Below are positions 1-7,702 of a stretch of DNA of 50,625 bases, piece by piece. The notes beneath the pieces were generated by a model that did not search any database, was not told the origin of the DNA, and saw only the letters and a program-made list of their open reading frames with translations. This DNA is from Pseudomonas sp. PB101 (GTDB lineage Bacteria; Pseudomonadota; Gammaproteobacteria; Pseudomonadales; Pseudomonadaceae): positions 1-50,625 of the forward strand of contig NZ_RWIR01000002.1 of the NCBI RefSeq assembly GCF_009764265.1, in the 5' to 3' direction. Numbering within the stretch: position 1 is the first letter of the stretch; the number at the start of each line of letters is the position of its first letter. Both the position numbers and the translations under genes were made by a program.

Positions 1-260
1 ACACGCAATACCTGTAGGAGCCGGCTTGCCGGCGATGGATTCAAGTGCGCCGCGTTTATCCGGTTTACCCGCGTAATCGTTGACGACCATCGCTGGCAAG
101 CCAGCTCCTACAAGAGACCGCGTCCGGTTTGAAACACGCAATACCTGTAGGAGCCGGCTTGCTGGCGATGGATTCAAATGCGCCGCGTTTATCCGGTTTA
201 CCCGCGTTATCGTTAACGACCATCGCTGCGATGCGGCGACCCGACAAGCCCGCTCCTACA
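1..260. repeat. Two REPIN doublets in tandem, GTAGGAG type
   Basis: REP palindromes of the form GTAGGAGCCGGCTTGC start at 14 and 147. Each faces an inverted partner (87-111 and about 220-259), so each pair can fold into one long hairpin. The stretch between arms is also conserved (GCGCCGCGTTTATCCGG, then a GCGT-ATCGTT-ACGACC segment), giving a unit of about 133 bp. The same unit returns at 50191-50437. No gene is supported here. Confidence 0.85.
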
Positions 261-407
261 AGGGATCGCGTAGTGTTTACGTTCGAATTAAATTTTTCGG
301 AGTTCAGAGGATGTGGCTCAAACAGAGGACAGCACCTTCGCGGTGCAAGCTGTAGCGGGCAGCTGCAGGGGGAATTATCGAGTGAGGCATCGAGGGGTTT
401 TGCGGGG

Positions 408-533
408 CTAGAGAATCCAGTTCAGCAGCAGGTGCGAGGCAATCCACGGAGACGCCTGGGCCACCGCCCATGCCAGCAGCGCGCACACCAACAGGTAGCC
501 CGCAACGAACTTGTACATCGCTCCCGTTTCCAT
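408..533 (-). CDS. Small single-pass membrane protein, 41 aa
   Basis: This short open frame encodes 41 residues. A near-perfect Shine-Dalgarno (GGGAGG) lies 5 nt before the ATG at 533. Residues 8-26 are hydrophobic (FVAGYLLVCALLAWAVAQA) and predict one transmembrane helix; the C-terminus is also apolar (LLLNWIL). An in-frame ATG at 518 would give 36 residues but has a poorer ribosome site. I do not recognise a family. It lies downstream of, and on the same strand as, the cluster ending at 706, but a terminator at 664-690 separates them, so it is probably transcribed on its own. The good ribosome site and plausible membrane topology make it more credible than a chance frame; function unknown. 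Confidence 0.5.
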   Translation of the reverse strand: METGAMYKFVAGYLLVCALLAWAVAQASPWIASHLLLNWIL

Positions 534-663
534 GCAACCCTCCCGGCGTTTCAGCCAACCGGGCGTTCAATGCAAGCTCGCGTTACGACGCCCGCTTTCG
601 CCCGTACAGGGTTCGAGTGCAACAAGGGTTTTCAGTTCCATGAGTGTACAAATCGGTAAAAAT

Positions 664-690
664 GATCTGCCCCGGGGCCTAGGGCAGATC
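664..690 (-). terminator. Rho-independent terminator of the minus-strand cluster
   Basis: A perfect 9-bp inverted repeat (GATCTGCCC at 664-672, GGGCAGATC at 682-690) follows the stop codon of the uridylyltransferase-ALDH gene. Read on the minus strand, the hairpin is followed by ATTTTTACC, a short U-tract. It would close the long transcript that starts at the binding-protein gene. Confidence 0.7.
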
Positions 691-705
691 GGATTTGTGC
701 TCACC

Positions 706-2958
706 TCACTGCAAATACCAGCCCCAGGGCTCGCCGTTATAGCGGGTGATCTGCTTGGTTTCCAGGTAGTTGTTGTAGCCCCACTCACCCAGTTCGCGAC
801 CGATGCCGCTCTGCTTGTAGCCGCCCCACGGCGCCTCGACGAAGGTCGGTTGCGAGCAGTTGACCCAGACGATGCCGGCGCGAAAGCCACGGGCGACCCG
901 TTCGCAGCGCGGGATGTCCCGGGACATCACCGCTGCCGCCAGGCCGAACGGCGAATCATTGGCCAAACGGATCGCTTCGGCCTCCGTGTCGAAGGCGCGC
1001 AGGCACACCACTGGTCCGAAAATCTCCTCGCACCACAAAGCGCTGTCGTCGGGCACATCGGCAAAAATCGCCGGCGTCAGGTAATACCCCTTCTGCAGAT
1101 GACCCGGCCGCACCCCGCCCGACACCAGGCGGGCGCCCTCGCGCTGGCCGGCTGTGATGGCTGCCAGCACCTTGTCCAGTTGCCCCTGGCTGACCAGCGG
1201 TCCGAGTTTCACCCCCTCTTCGAAACCCTGGCCAATGCGGATCTGCTCGGTCGCGGCAATCAGGCGTTCCAGCAATGCCGGGTACAACCCGCGTTCCACC
1301 AGCACCCGCGAAGTGGCTGAGCAGACCTGGCCCTGGTTCCAGAAGATGCCGAACAGAATCCATTCCACCGCCGCCTCGAGATCACTGTCGGCGAAGATCA
1401 CAAAGGGTGATTTGCCGCCCAGTTCCAGGCTGATGTTTTTGATCTCGCTGGCGGCCGCCTGCATGATCTTGCGCCCGGTCGGCACGCTGCCGGTGAAGGC
1501 GATCTTGTCGACCTGCGGGTGTTCGGCCAGCGGCGCTCCGGCCTCGCGACCCAGGCCGGTGACCACATTCAACACCCCGGCCGGCAACCCGGCCCTATCG
1601 GCGATGCCGGCCAGTTCAAGCGCCGTCAGCGGCGTCAGTTCGGAGGGCTTGAGCACCACGGTGCAACCGGCCGCCAGCGCCGGGGCGACTTTCCACGAGG
1701 CCATCAGCATCGGGAAATTCCACGGGATGATCGCGGCGACCACACCCACCGGTTCCTTGATCACCGATGAGGTGAAACGCGCGTCCGGTACCTCGATCGA
1801 CCGTTCACTGTGTTGATCCGACTGCTCGGCCAGCCCGGCATAGAAGTCGAAGCAGCCGGCGGTGTCGGCGATGTCCCATAACGCTTCCGGCAGCGGCTTG
1901 CCGTTGTCGCGCACTTCGATGGCGGCGAGTTCGTCCTGACGGACACGAATGCCCTCGGCGATCTTCCTCAGCACCTGCGCCCGTCGCGCGCCGGACCAAC
2001 GGGGCCAGTCACCCTCGTCAAACGCCCTGCGCGCCGCGGCCACGGCCAGTTCGATATCCTCTGCGGTCGCCGAGGCAACCCGCGCCAGCACCGTCTCGTC
2101 ACTCGGATCGAGCGTGTCGAAAACACCGCGTTGAACCGGGCTGAGCCACTCCCCGCCGATGTACAACCGTTGATAGTCACCCATGGGGCACTCCTTGATC
2201 CTGCGCTGCCGACGCTGTTGGTACAGCTGTTCGGCGACCTGCAATTGTTCGCGGTCATTGACCCCGAGCACGTCGGTTTCCTCCACTTCCACGGCAGCCA
2301 CCGCAAGCCCCGCCTCGTTGGCCACCGCCACCGCGTCGGTGAGGTAGTACTCGCCCTGGGCGTTGCGGTTGCCGATGCGATCGAGCAACCACAGGCAGGT
2401 GTCGGCGCGCAGGCCCATGACCCCGCCGTTGCAGAAGTTGATGTCCAGCTCCTGCGGGCTTGCATCCTTGGCTTCGCGGATGGCCAGCAAACGCCCCCGC
2501 TCCACCAGCAGGCGCCCGTAAGGCCCCGGCTGCTGCGTGTGGAATCCCGCCACCGCCACCGCCGCGCCGTCGATCAGTGCCCGACGCAAACGGTTCAAGG
2601 TCTGCGGGGTAATCAGAGGTGAATCACCAAACAACACCAGCACACAACCCTGCTCGTGAGCCTGCAATGCCGGCCGCGCGGCGAGCACCGCGTGGGCCGT
2701 GCCCAGTTGTCCGTGCTGGGTAAACACCTGCGCTGCCGGCGCGGCCTGTTGCAGGTACTCGGCCACCTGTGCGCCGCCCGCGCCCACCACCACCGCCCGT
2801 TGCTCGATACCCGCCGCCTCCACCGCCGCCAGCACATGGCCGAGCAACGGCCGGTTGCCCACCGGGTGCAAGACCTTGGGCAGCGGCGAACGCATGCGCG
2901 TGCCCTGCCCGGCCGCGAGAATCACCGCCAGCGTCGGCCAGTCAATGTTGTCGCTCAT
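706..2958 (-). CDS. GlmU-like nucleotidyltransferase fused in frame to aldehyde dehydrogenase
   Basis: One 750-aa frame holds two enzymes. Residues 1-250 match the GlmU pyrophosphorylase domain (LAAGQGTRMRS near 14, PKVLHPV, GTAHAVL, GDSPL, NAQGEYYLTDA, LGVNDREQL) without the GlmU acetyltransferase part. Residues 259-750 are a complete NAD(P)-dependent aldehyde dehydrogenase (PWNFPM, FTGSVPTGR, catalytic Glu512 in LELGG, catalytic Cys546 in GQVCSA). By family, the first half makes a UDP-sugar from sugar-1-P and UTP and the second oxidises an aldehyde. The join is odd: an AAGGAG site at 2191-2196 sits 6 nt before an in-frame ATG at 2184, exactly where a separate 492-aa ALDH would start, and the codon after GAG is TGC, one base from the stop TGA. 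Either a recent stop-loss fusion or a fusion that also makes free ALDH. The start at 2958 has AGGAGG 6 nt upstream. Last gene of the minus-arm operon. Confidence 0.85.
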   Translation of the reverse strand: MSDNIDWPTLAVILAAGQGTRMRSPLPKVLHPVGNRPLLGHVLAAVEAAGIEQRAVVVGAGGAQVAEYLQQAAPAAQVFTQHGQLGTAHAVLAARPALQAHEQGCVLVLFGDSPLITPQTLNRLRRALIDGAAVAVAGFHTQQPGPYGRLLVERGRLLAIREAKDASPQELDINFCNGGVMGLRADTCLWLLDRIGNRNAQGEYYLTDAVAVANEAGLAVAAVEVEETDVLGVNDREQLQVAEQLYQQRRQRRIKECPMGDYQRLYIGGEWLSPVQRGVFDTLDPSDETVLARVASATAEDIELAVAAARRAFDEGDWPRWSGARRAQVLRKIAEGIRVRQDELAAIEVRDNGKPLPEALWDIADTAGCFDFYAGLAEQSDQHSERSIEVPDARFTSSVIKEPVGVVAAIIPWNFPMLMASWKVAPALAAGCTVVLKPSELTPLTALELAGIADRAGLPAGVLNVVTGLGREAGAPLAEHPQVDKIAFTGSVPTGRKIMQAAASEIKNISLELGGKSPFVIFADSDLEAAVEWILFGIFWNQGQVCSATSRVLVERGLYPALLERLIAATEQIRIGQGFEEGVKLGPLVSQGQLDKVLAAITAGQREGARLVSGGVRPGHLQKGYYLTPAIFADVPDDSALWCEEIFGPVVCLRAFDTEAEAIRLANDSPFGLAAAVMSRDIPRCERVARGFRAGIVWVNCSQPTFVEAPWGGYKQSGIGRELGEWGYNNYLETKQITRYNGEPWGWYLQ

Positions 2959-2985
2959 CGCGATCCTCCTGTGTGCATCCGGGCT

Positions 2986-4494
2986 TCAGGCCGGATCGCG
3001 ATAGAACACGTCGTCGGCATACGGATACCACCAGTCCTGAATCTTCGGCTGGTGGTCGATGATGACCATCTTCGAGCGGCGGAACGCTTCCAGCCCCTGA
3101 CGCCCGAGCTCGCGCCCAAGGCCGGACATCTTCCAGCCACCGAACGGCAGCGCATCGTTGTCGATCAGCGGATTATTGACCCAGACCATCCCCGCTTCCA
3201 GACGCTCGGCAGCCTCCATGGCTTCGGCCAGGTCCGTGGAAAACAGCGAGGCACCGAGGCCGAACGGCGAGTCATTGGCCAACCGCACCGCCTCGTCAAA
3301 ATCGCTGACACGGCAGATCGCCGCCACCGGGCCGAAGCACTCTTCCTGCAGAATCGCCATGTCGCCGGTCACGCCGGTGAGGATGGTCGGCTCATAGAAC
3401 CAGCCGACGTTGTGCCCGGGTGGAATCCGCCCGCCACAGACCACTTTCGCGCCCTTGGCCACGGCGTCATCGACCAGGCGCATGACCTTGCTGCGCGCCG
3501 CCTCGCTGACCATCGGCCCGATCTCCGAGCGCTCCAGGCCATGACCGATGCGCAAGGCACGGGTGCGCTCGGCGAACCTGGCGACAAATTCGTCATGGAC
3601 CTCGTCGACGACATAGAAGCGCTCGGCCGACGTGCAGATCTGCCCGCTGAGGTGGAACGCAGCCGTCACCGCACCCGCCGCCGCGACATCCAGCGGCGCA
3701 TGTCGGGAGATGATCAACGGATCGCTGCCACCGGCCTCGATCACGCAAGGTTTCATCCGCTCGGCACAGGCCACGGCCACGGCTTTACCCGCCGCGACAC
3801 TGCCGGTGAAGGCCACCGCGTGAGTCTGGTCCGACTGCACCAGCAACTGCGCGGTCGCGGCATCGCCCGGCACACAGGCCACCAGCCCGGGCAGCAGCGC
3901 GGTGAAATGCTCCATGAACTTGAGGGTGCACAGGGTCGTGGCTTCCGCCGGCTTGATGATGCAGGCATTGCCCGCCGCCAGCGACGCGGCGACGGTCCAG
4001 CACATCAGCAGGATCGGAAAATTGAACGGCATGATGTGCACGCTGACGCCATAGGGCTCATAGCGCACATGCTGGAAGGAACCGATCTGCGTGGTGCCGG
4101 CGACCTTGCCGGCATCGTCCCGGGCCATTTCCGCGTAGTAGCGAAAGATCGGCGCGCAGTTGGCCAGCTCGCCCATGGCCTCGGGAAACGGCTTGCCCAT
4201 TTCCAGGGTCATGAGGCGCGCCACTTCACGATTGCAGGCAAGGTTCTGCTCGATGGCATTGGCCAGTTGATGCAGGCGCGCGGCGCGGCTTTTCGCATCG
4301 ACCAGGCGCCATTGTTTTTGCGCAGCGGTGGCGGCGTCGATGGCGGCTTGCACATCGACTTCGCCACACACGCCGACTTGCCCGACCGGTTGCAGGGTCG
4401 CCGGGTCGAGCACTTCGCGCACTCGGCCATCGCTCAGCGGCAGGAACTCGGAATTGATGAAGCGCAATGCGGTGTCAGTGTTGAACGTGGCCAT
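2986..4494 (-). CDS. Aldehyde dehydrogenase, NAD(P)-dependent
   Basis: A 502-aa cytosolic ALDH of usual family length. Asn158 (PFNFP), FTGSVAAGK near 229, Glu253 and catalytic Cys287 (GQICTS) are all present. The general-base motif is EAGGSDP rather than the common ELGGKSP, as in the semialdehyde-type branch of the superfamily. Substrate unknown. The start at 4494 has AAGGA 7 nt upstream and overlaps the 3' end of the kinase gene by 20 nt, so translation is probably coupled. Its stop lies 27 nt before the fusion gene, which carries another ALDH. Two different ALDHs in one operon suggest two successive aldehydes, or both ends of one diamine-like molecule; that is inference. Confidence 0.9.
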   Translation of the reverse strand: MATFNTDTALRFINSEFLPLSDGRVREVLDPATLQPVGQVGVCGEVDVQAAIDAATAAQKQWRLVDAKSRAARLHQLANAIEQNLACNREVARLMTLEMGKPFPEAMGELANCAPIFRYYAEMARDDAGKVAGTTQIGSFQHVRYEPYGVSVHIMPFNFPILLMCWTVAASLAAGNACIIKPAEATTLCTLKFMEHFTALLPGLVACVPGDAATAQLLVQSDQTHAVAFTGSVAAGKAVAVACAERMKPCVIEAGGSDPLIISRHAPLDVAAAGAVTAAFHLSGQICTSAERFYVVDEVHDEFVARFAERTRALRIGHGLERSEIGPMVSEAARSKVMRLVDDAVAKGAKVVCGGRIPPGHNVGWFYEPTILTGVTGDMAILQEECFGPVAAICRVSDFDEAVRLANDSPFGLGASLFSTDLAEAMEAAERLEAGMVWVNNPLIDNDALPFGGWKMSGLGRELGRQGLEAFRRSKMVIIDHQPKIQDWWYPYADDVFYRDPA

Positions 4495-5548
4495 GGGATG
4501 ATCCTTGAACCAATCGATAAGGGGTTTCACGCAGTGTCGCCAGGGTCTCGGCGGGCAGCTCCGCACGCCAGCCCGGCACGTGTCGGTCAAGCCACTGGCG
4601 CAGCGGCGCAAGGGCCTCGACGTCCAGGGCGCGGACAAACAGACCGAGGGTGCGCGGCAGGTGCGCCAGGTAACCGTGCTTGCCGTCACGGCCGGCCAGG
4701 CGCACGAAAATCCCCAGCACCTTGGCGTGACGCTGGGCGGCCAGGCGCCGGTAGTCGTCGAGAAAACGCAGCGCATCGAGCTCCGGGCGCTGCAACAGGT
4801 AATGACTGATCAACTCCACCCGCAACGCCTCGGACACATCGCGCCGAGCGTCTTCGAGCAGCGACATCAGGTCATAGGCCGCCGCCCCGGCCAGCGCGTC
4901 CTGGAAGTCCAGCAAGCCACAGGCCGCGACACCTTCACGGCCTTGCAGCAGCATCAGGTTGTCGACATGAAAGTCGCGCAGCACCAGGGCTTCGCGGCGC
5001 TGTGCGACGTCGCGGCAGGCGTCGGCGAACATCCCCAGATACTCGTCGCGCAGGGCCAGTGCCGCCGCTTTGCCGATCAGCAACGGCACGTACCAATCGA
5101 TGAACAGCGCGTACTCGTCCGCCAGTCGCTGCTCGTCGTAAGGCGCCAGTTCCGCGGCGGGCGCTGCGCGATGCAACGCCACCAGCGTATCGACCGCCAG
5201 GTGATACAGCGCCGACTCCGAATGCCCGGCCAGCAGCAGCCGGGTGTAGGTGTCGTGACCGAAATCCTCGATCAGCGCCAGCCCCGCCGCTTCGTCCACT
5301 TCCAGCAAGGCCGGCGCGGAAAGGCCCAGCCCCTGCAACTGGCGGGCGATGCGCACGAACGGGCCGATGGGTTCGCTGTGTGGCGGCGAATCCATCAGCA
5401 ACAGGCCGGCGCCGTCCAGGCGGAAATAACGCCGGGTCGAAGCATCCGCCGGCAAGGCGACCAGCAAGGCCCCGGCGTAACCGGCGCGCTCCAGGAAGGC
5501 GGCGCGCTGGTCCTCACGGGTTGGCAATGACGCCAGTGCATCTGTCAT
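4475..5548 (-). CDS. AmgK-like sugar-1-kinase, aminoglycoside phosphotransferase fold
   Basis: A 357-aa protein of the APH/choline-kinase fold. Asp192 in LRDFHVDNLM is the catalytic aspartate, Asn197 follows, and Asp214 in LLDFQDA binds magnesium. The N-terminal motif DASTRRYFR and the C-terminal pattern AKVLGIF-RL-GRDGK closely resemble AmgK, the anomeric MurNAc/GlcNAc kinase of Pseudomonas cell-wall recycling, whose partner MurU is a nucleotidyltransferase. Here the partner is the GlmU-like domain two genes downstream, so kinase plus uridylyltransferase would turn a free sugar into a UDP-sugar for the glycosyltransferases of this cluster. The ATG at 5548 follows the cupin stop by 5 nt and has only a weak ribosome site, consistent with coupling. 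An aminoglycoside-resistance role is less likely given the AmgK features. Confidence 0.8.
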   Translation of the reverse strand: MTDALASLPTREDQRAAFLERAGYAGALLVALPADASTRRYFRLDGAGLLLMDSPPHSEPIGPFVRIARQLQGLGLSAPALLEVDEAAGLALIEDFGHDTYTRLLLAGHSESALYHLAVDTLVALHRAAPAAELAPYDEQRLADEYALFIDWYVPLLIGKAAALALRDEYLGMFADACRDVAQRREALVLRDFHVDNLMLLQGREGVAACGLLDFQDALAGAAAYDLMSLLEDARRDVSEALRVELISHYLLQRPELDALRFLDDYRRLAAQRHAKVLGIFVRLAGRDGKHGYLAHLPRTLGLFVRALDVEALAPLRQWLDRHVPGWRAELPAETLATLRETPYRLVQGSSHGHVQH

Positions 5549-5553
5549 GGCAG

Positions 5554-5898
5554 TCACCGGATCATGTAGACCTTTTTCACGGTCTCGTGGACGGTACACA
5601 CGCCTTTCCAGTCCTTGCGGAAGAAGGCGGCGGTGTCTGGCTTGATCTCGATCACTTCGCCGGACTCGTGGACGTAAGTGCAGCGGCCTTCGAGGAAGTG
5701 GCAGAACTCGTCGCTGGTGACATGGCAGAACCACTTGCCGGGGGTGCAGATCCAGATGCCGCATTCGGACTGGCCTTCGGGGCCTTTGTGCAGCACCACG
5801 CCGGAAACACGGGATTCACCTTCAAGCATGGTCGGGATCACGCCCCAATCCTTGACGTCGGTGATGCTCAGCGGGTCGTACAGAAACGGGGTAGTCAT
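5554..5898 (-). CDS. Small cupin (EutQ / ureidoglycine aminohydrolase-like), copy 1
   Basis: A 114-aa single-domain cupin. The order CTPGKW, DEFCHFLEG, a glycine turn, then KPDTAAFF and VKKVYMI matches the Cupin_3 family (EutQ and the cupin half of ureidoglycine aminohydrolase). The classical HxH metal pair is absent; instead a DE-x-CH motif is shared with the cupins at 6026 and 15563. Such proteins bind or isomerise small nitrogenous or sugar ligands, but no activity can be assigned. It sits immediately upstream of the kinase (5-nt gap), with a REPIN separating it from the preceding cupin gene. Confidence 0.8.
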   Translation of the reverse strand: MTTPFLYDPLSITDVKDWGVIPTMLEGESRVSGVVLHKGPEGQSECGIWICTPGKWFCHVTSDEFCHFLEGRCTYVHESGEVIEIKPDTAAFFRKDWKGVCTVHETVKKVYMIR

Positions 5899-5932
5899 TT
5901 ATTTTCTCCAGTAAAAGGTCATTCTCGGACCT

Positions 5933-6020
5933 GTAGGAGCCGGCTTGCTGGCGATTGCGCCGGGACAGTCGACACAGATGTCGCCCGACGTACCGCCATC
6001 GCCAGCAAGCCGGCTCCTAC
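5933..6020. repeat. REPIN inside an operon, between two cupin genes
   Basis: A GTAGGAGCCGGCTTGC palindrome at 5933 pairs with its inverted copy ending at 6020. It starts 34 nt upstream of the copy-1 cupin ATG and ends 5 nt from the stop of the copy-2 cupin, within a same-strand gene series. Folded in mRNA it could stabilise upstream message or damp downstream expression. Confidence 0.85.
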
Positions 6021-6025
6021 AAAAT

Positions 6026-6394
6026 TCAAGCAAGCATGTAAACGTTGCGCAGGGTTTCCCGGACGTGGCACTCACCCGTCCATCCGGCCGGGAACAGCAC
6101 CAGGGTGTTGGGACGAACCTCGATCACTTCGCCGTTGTCATGGCGGTAGGTCGCGTGCCCGGCGATGAAATGGCACAGCTCGTCCCGGGGAATCGACAGC
6201 CGCCAGCGCCCCGGCGTGCACACCCACAACCCGGTTTCCGGGCTGTTATTCGGCCCCTTGAACAGCAAGCGGCCGCTGGAATGCGAGACGCCTTCGACGG
6301 CGTCGCTCTGCACGCCCCAGTCCACCAGGTCGGTGCGGCTGCTGACGGCTTCGAGGTACGGCGTGATACCCGCCGTGGTGGATGAATCAGGCAT
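6026..6394 (-). CDS. Small cupin (EutQ / ureidoglycine aminohydrolase-like), copy 2
   Basis: A 122-aa cupin, paralogous to the one at 5554: CTPGRW, DELCHFIAGH, then VRETLRNVYML occur in the same order and spacing. Like its sister it lacks the usual HxH metal pair. Its ATG at 6394 overlaps the stop of the glycosyltransferase gene by 8 nt, so the two are almost certainly translated together. Its position between glycosyltransferase and kinase suggests it acts on the sugar or the glycosylated product, but this is inference. Two diverged copies in one operon could also form a heteromer. Confidence 0.8.
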   Translation of the reverse strand: MPDSSTTAGITPYLEAVSSRTDLVDWGVQSDAVEGVSHSSGRLLFKGPNNSPETGLWVCTPGRWRLSIPRDELCHFIAGHATYRHDNGEVIEVRPNTLVLFPAGWTGECHVRETLRNVYMLA

Positions 6395-7670
6395 CGTTGA
6401 GCACCTTGTCGAGAATCGCGGCCGCGTCTTGCGGCCCCTTGCGGGATTGCATCTGCGCGCTGGTGCGCTGCAGGCGTTGGCGCATCGCCTCGTCGTTGAG
6501 GCACGCGTGAAGTTTTTGGGCGAGCTGTTCTTCGCTCCATTCGTAGCGATCGAGCTTGAAGCCGTGGCCGCTTTCTTCAGCGCGCATGGCGTTGTCGTGA
6601 CCGTCCCAGACGTAGGACATGACGATCGCCGGTTTGCCGAAGAACAGGCACTCGGTGAAGCTGTTGTTGCCGCCGTGGTGGATCACCGCGTCGACCTGGG
6701 CGATCACCGACGGCTGCGGGAACCAGTTGGAAATCTGCACGTTGTCCGGCAGGTCCGGGTACTCATCAAGGTGTTCGCCGACGTTGAACAGCGCCCGGTA
6801 CGGCAGCTTGCCCACCGCCTCGATCAGGCGCTTGAGCAGCTCGACATCGCCGGAACCGAGGCTGCCGAAACTGGCGTACAGCAGCGGCTTGTCGTTGTTC
6901 GCGCGGAACTGCGGAATCTCGTACGGGGTGTCGTGGCGCACGCAACCCTGCAGGTAATGGAAACGCTCGGCCGGCAGCGGATGGCGGCGGTCGAACTTGA
7001 CCGCATCCGGGTACAGCAGCAGGTTCATGAACGGCGAGGCTTCAAAGAACGTGCCCAGCGGATACGGCTGCTCGCCATGGGCCTGGAGGAACCGGTTGAA
7101 GTCTTCGTGGATCGGCCCGACCACTTCTTCGAAGCGCTGGCGGAATTGCGCGTGGCCGGCCTTGTCGTCGATGCTCATGCCCGACAGGTGCGGCGGGATA
7201 TCCGGGTCTTCGATCTCGTTCTCCGAGCAGGAAATGATCCGCACCCACGGCTTGCCGTACTGCTTGATCGCCGGAAACAGGATCACGTTGTCGACGCAGA
7301 TCAGGTCCGGCTTGACCTTGTCCAGCACCGCCGGCAGATCCTTTTGTGCCCACTTTGCGGTTTCGACAATGGCCGCCCAGCATTCCTTGACGTAGTTGTC
7401 GATCTGGTCGAGCGGCGACTTGCGGAAGTTCGGGATGTGGCCGTTGATGAAATCCACCCAGTAGCGGGCCATTTCCTCGGCCGGCATCGGCGCCGACATG
7501 TTGACCATGTGCTCTTCGAAACCATAACCGGCGTACACACCGCTCATGCCCGGGTCGGTGAGGAACACCGCCTTGTGGCCCAGGGCTTCACACGCCTGGG
7601 CGATACCCACTGAGTTAAGCGCCGGGCCGTAGGCGGCTTCCGGAAAGAATGCGATCACTTTCTGTTTCAT
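6387..7670 (-). CDS. GT1-family glycosyltransferase, macrolide/UDP-glycosyltransferase type
   Basis: A 427-aa protein with the GT-B layout of family GT1. The N-terminal acceptor half starts KQKVIAFFPEAAYG. The C-terminal donor half contains ASFGS (266-270), the nucleotide-sugar loop HHGGNNS (331-337) and WDGHDNAMRAEE (355-366). Most bacterial GT1 enzymes have DQ at the sugar-contacting pair; here it is Asp359-Asn360. It should transfer a sugar from an NDP-sugar to a small hydrophobic or amino acceptor in the cytosol. The ATG at 7670 was chosen because AGGAG lies 9 nt upstream and the paralogue at 12809 starts at the same point. The gene lies 32 nt after the ABC ATPase, linking import and glycosylation in one transcript. 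Confidence 0.88.
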   Translation of the reverse strand: MKQKVIAFFPEAAYGPALNSVGIAQACEALGHKAVFLTDPGMSGVYAGYGFEEHMVNMSAPMPAEEMARYWVDFINGHIPNFRKSPLDQIDNYVKECWAAIVETAKWAQKDLPAVLDKVKPDLICVDNVILFPAIKQYGKPWVRIISCSENEIEDPDIPPHLSGMSIDDKAGHAQFRQRFEEVVGPIHEDFNRFLQAHGEQPYPLGTFFEASPFMNLLLYPDAVKFDRRHPLPAERFHYLQGCVRHDTPYEIPQFRANNDKPLLYASFGSLGSGDVELLKRLIEAVGKLPYRALFNVGEHLDEYPDLPDNVQISNWFPQPSVIAQVDAVIHHGGNNSFTECLFFGKPAIVMSYVWDGHDNAMRAEESGHGFKLDRYEWSEEQLAQKLHACLNDEAMRQRLQRTSAQMQSRKGPQDAAAILDKVLNDA

Positions 7671-7702
7671 CGAGTGCTGCTCCTGCCTGGTCTTTTTATT
7701 GT

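Noticed and set aside
2656..4809. Very long open frame antisense to the aldehyde dehydrogenase genes
   Set aside because: It runs opposite strongly conserved enzyme genes, its translation is Arg/His/Gln-rich without family motifs, and such mirrors are expected in GC-rich DNA.
4475..5548. Aminoglycoside resistance gene
   Set aside because: The fold is that of aminoglycoside phosphotransferases, but sequence features and operon partners match AmgK-type sugar kinases.
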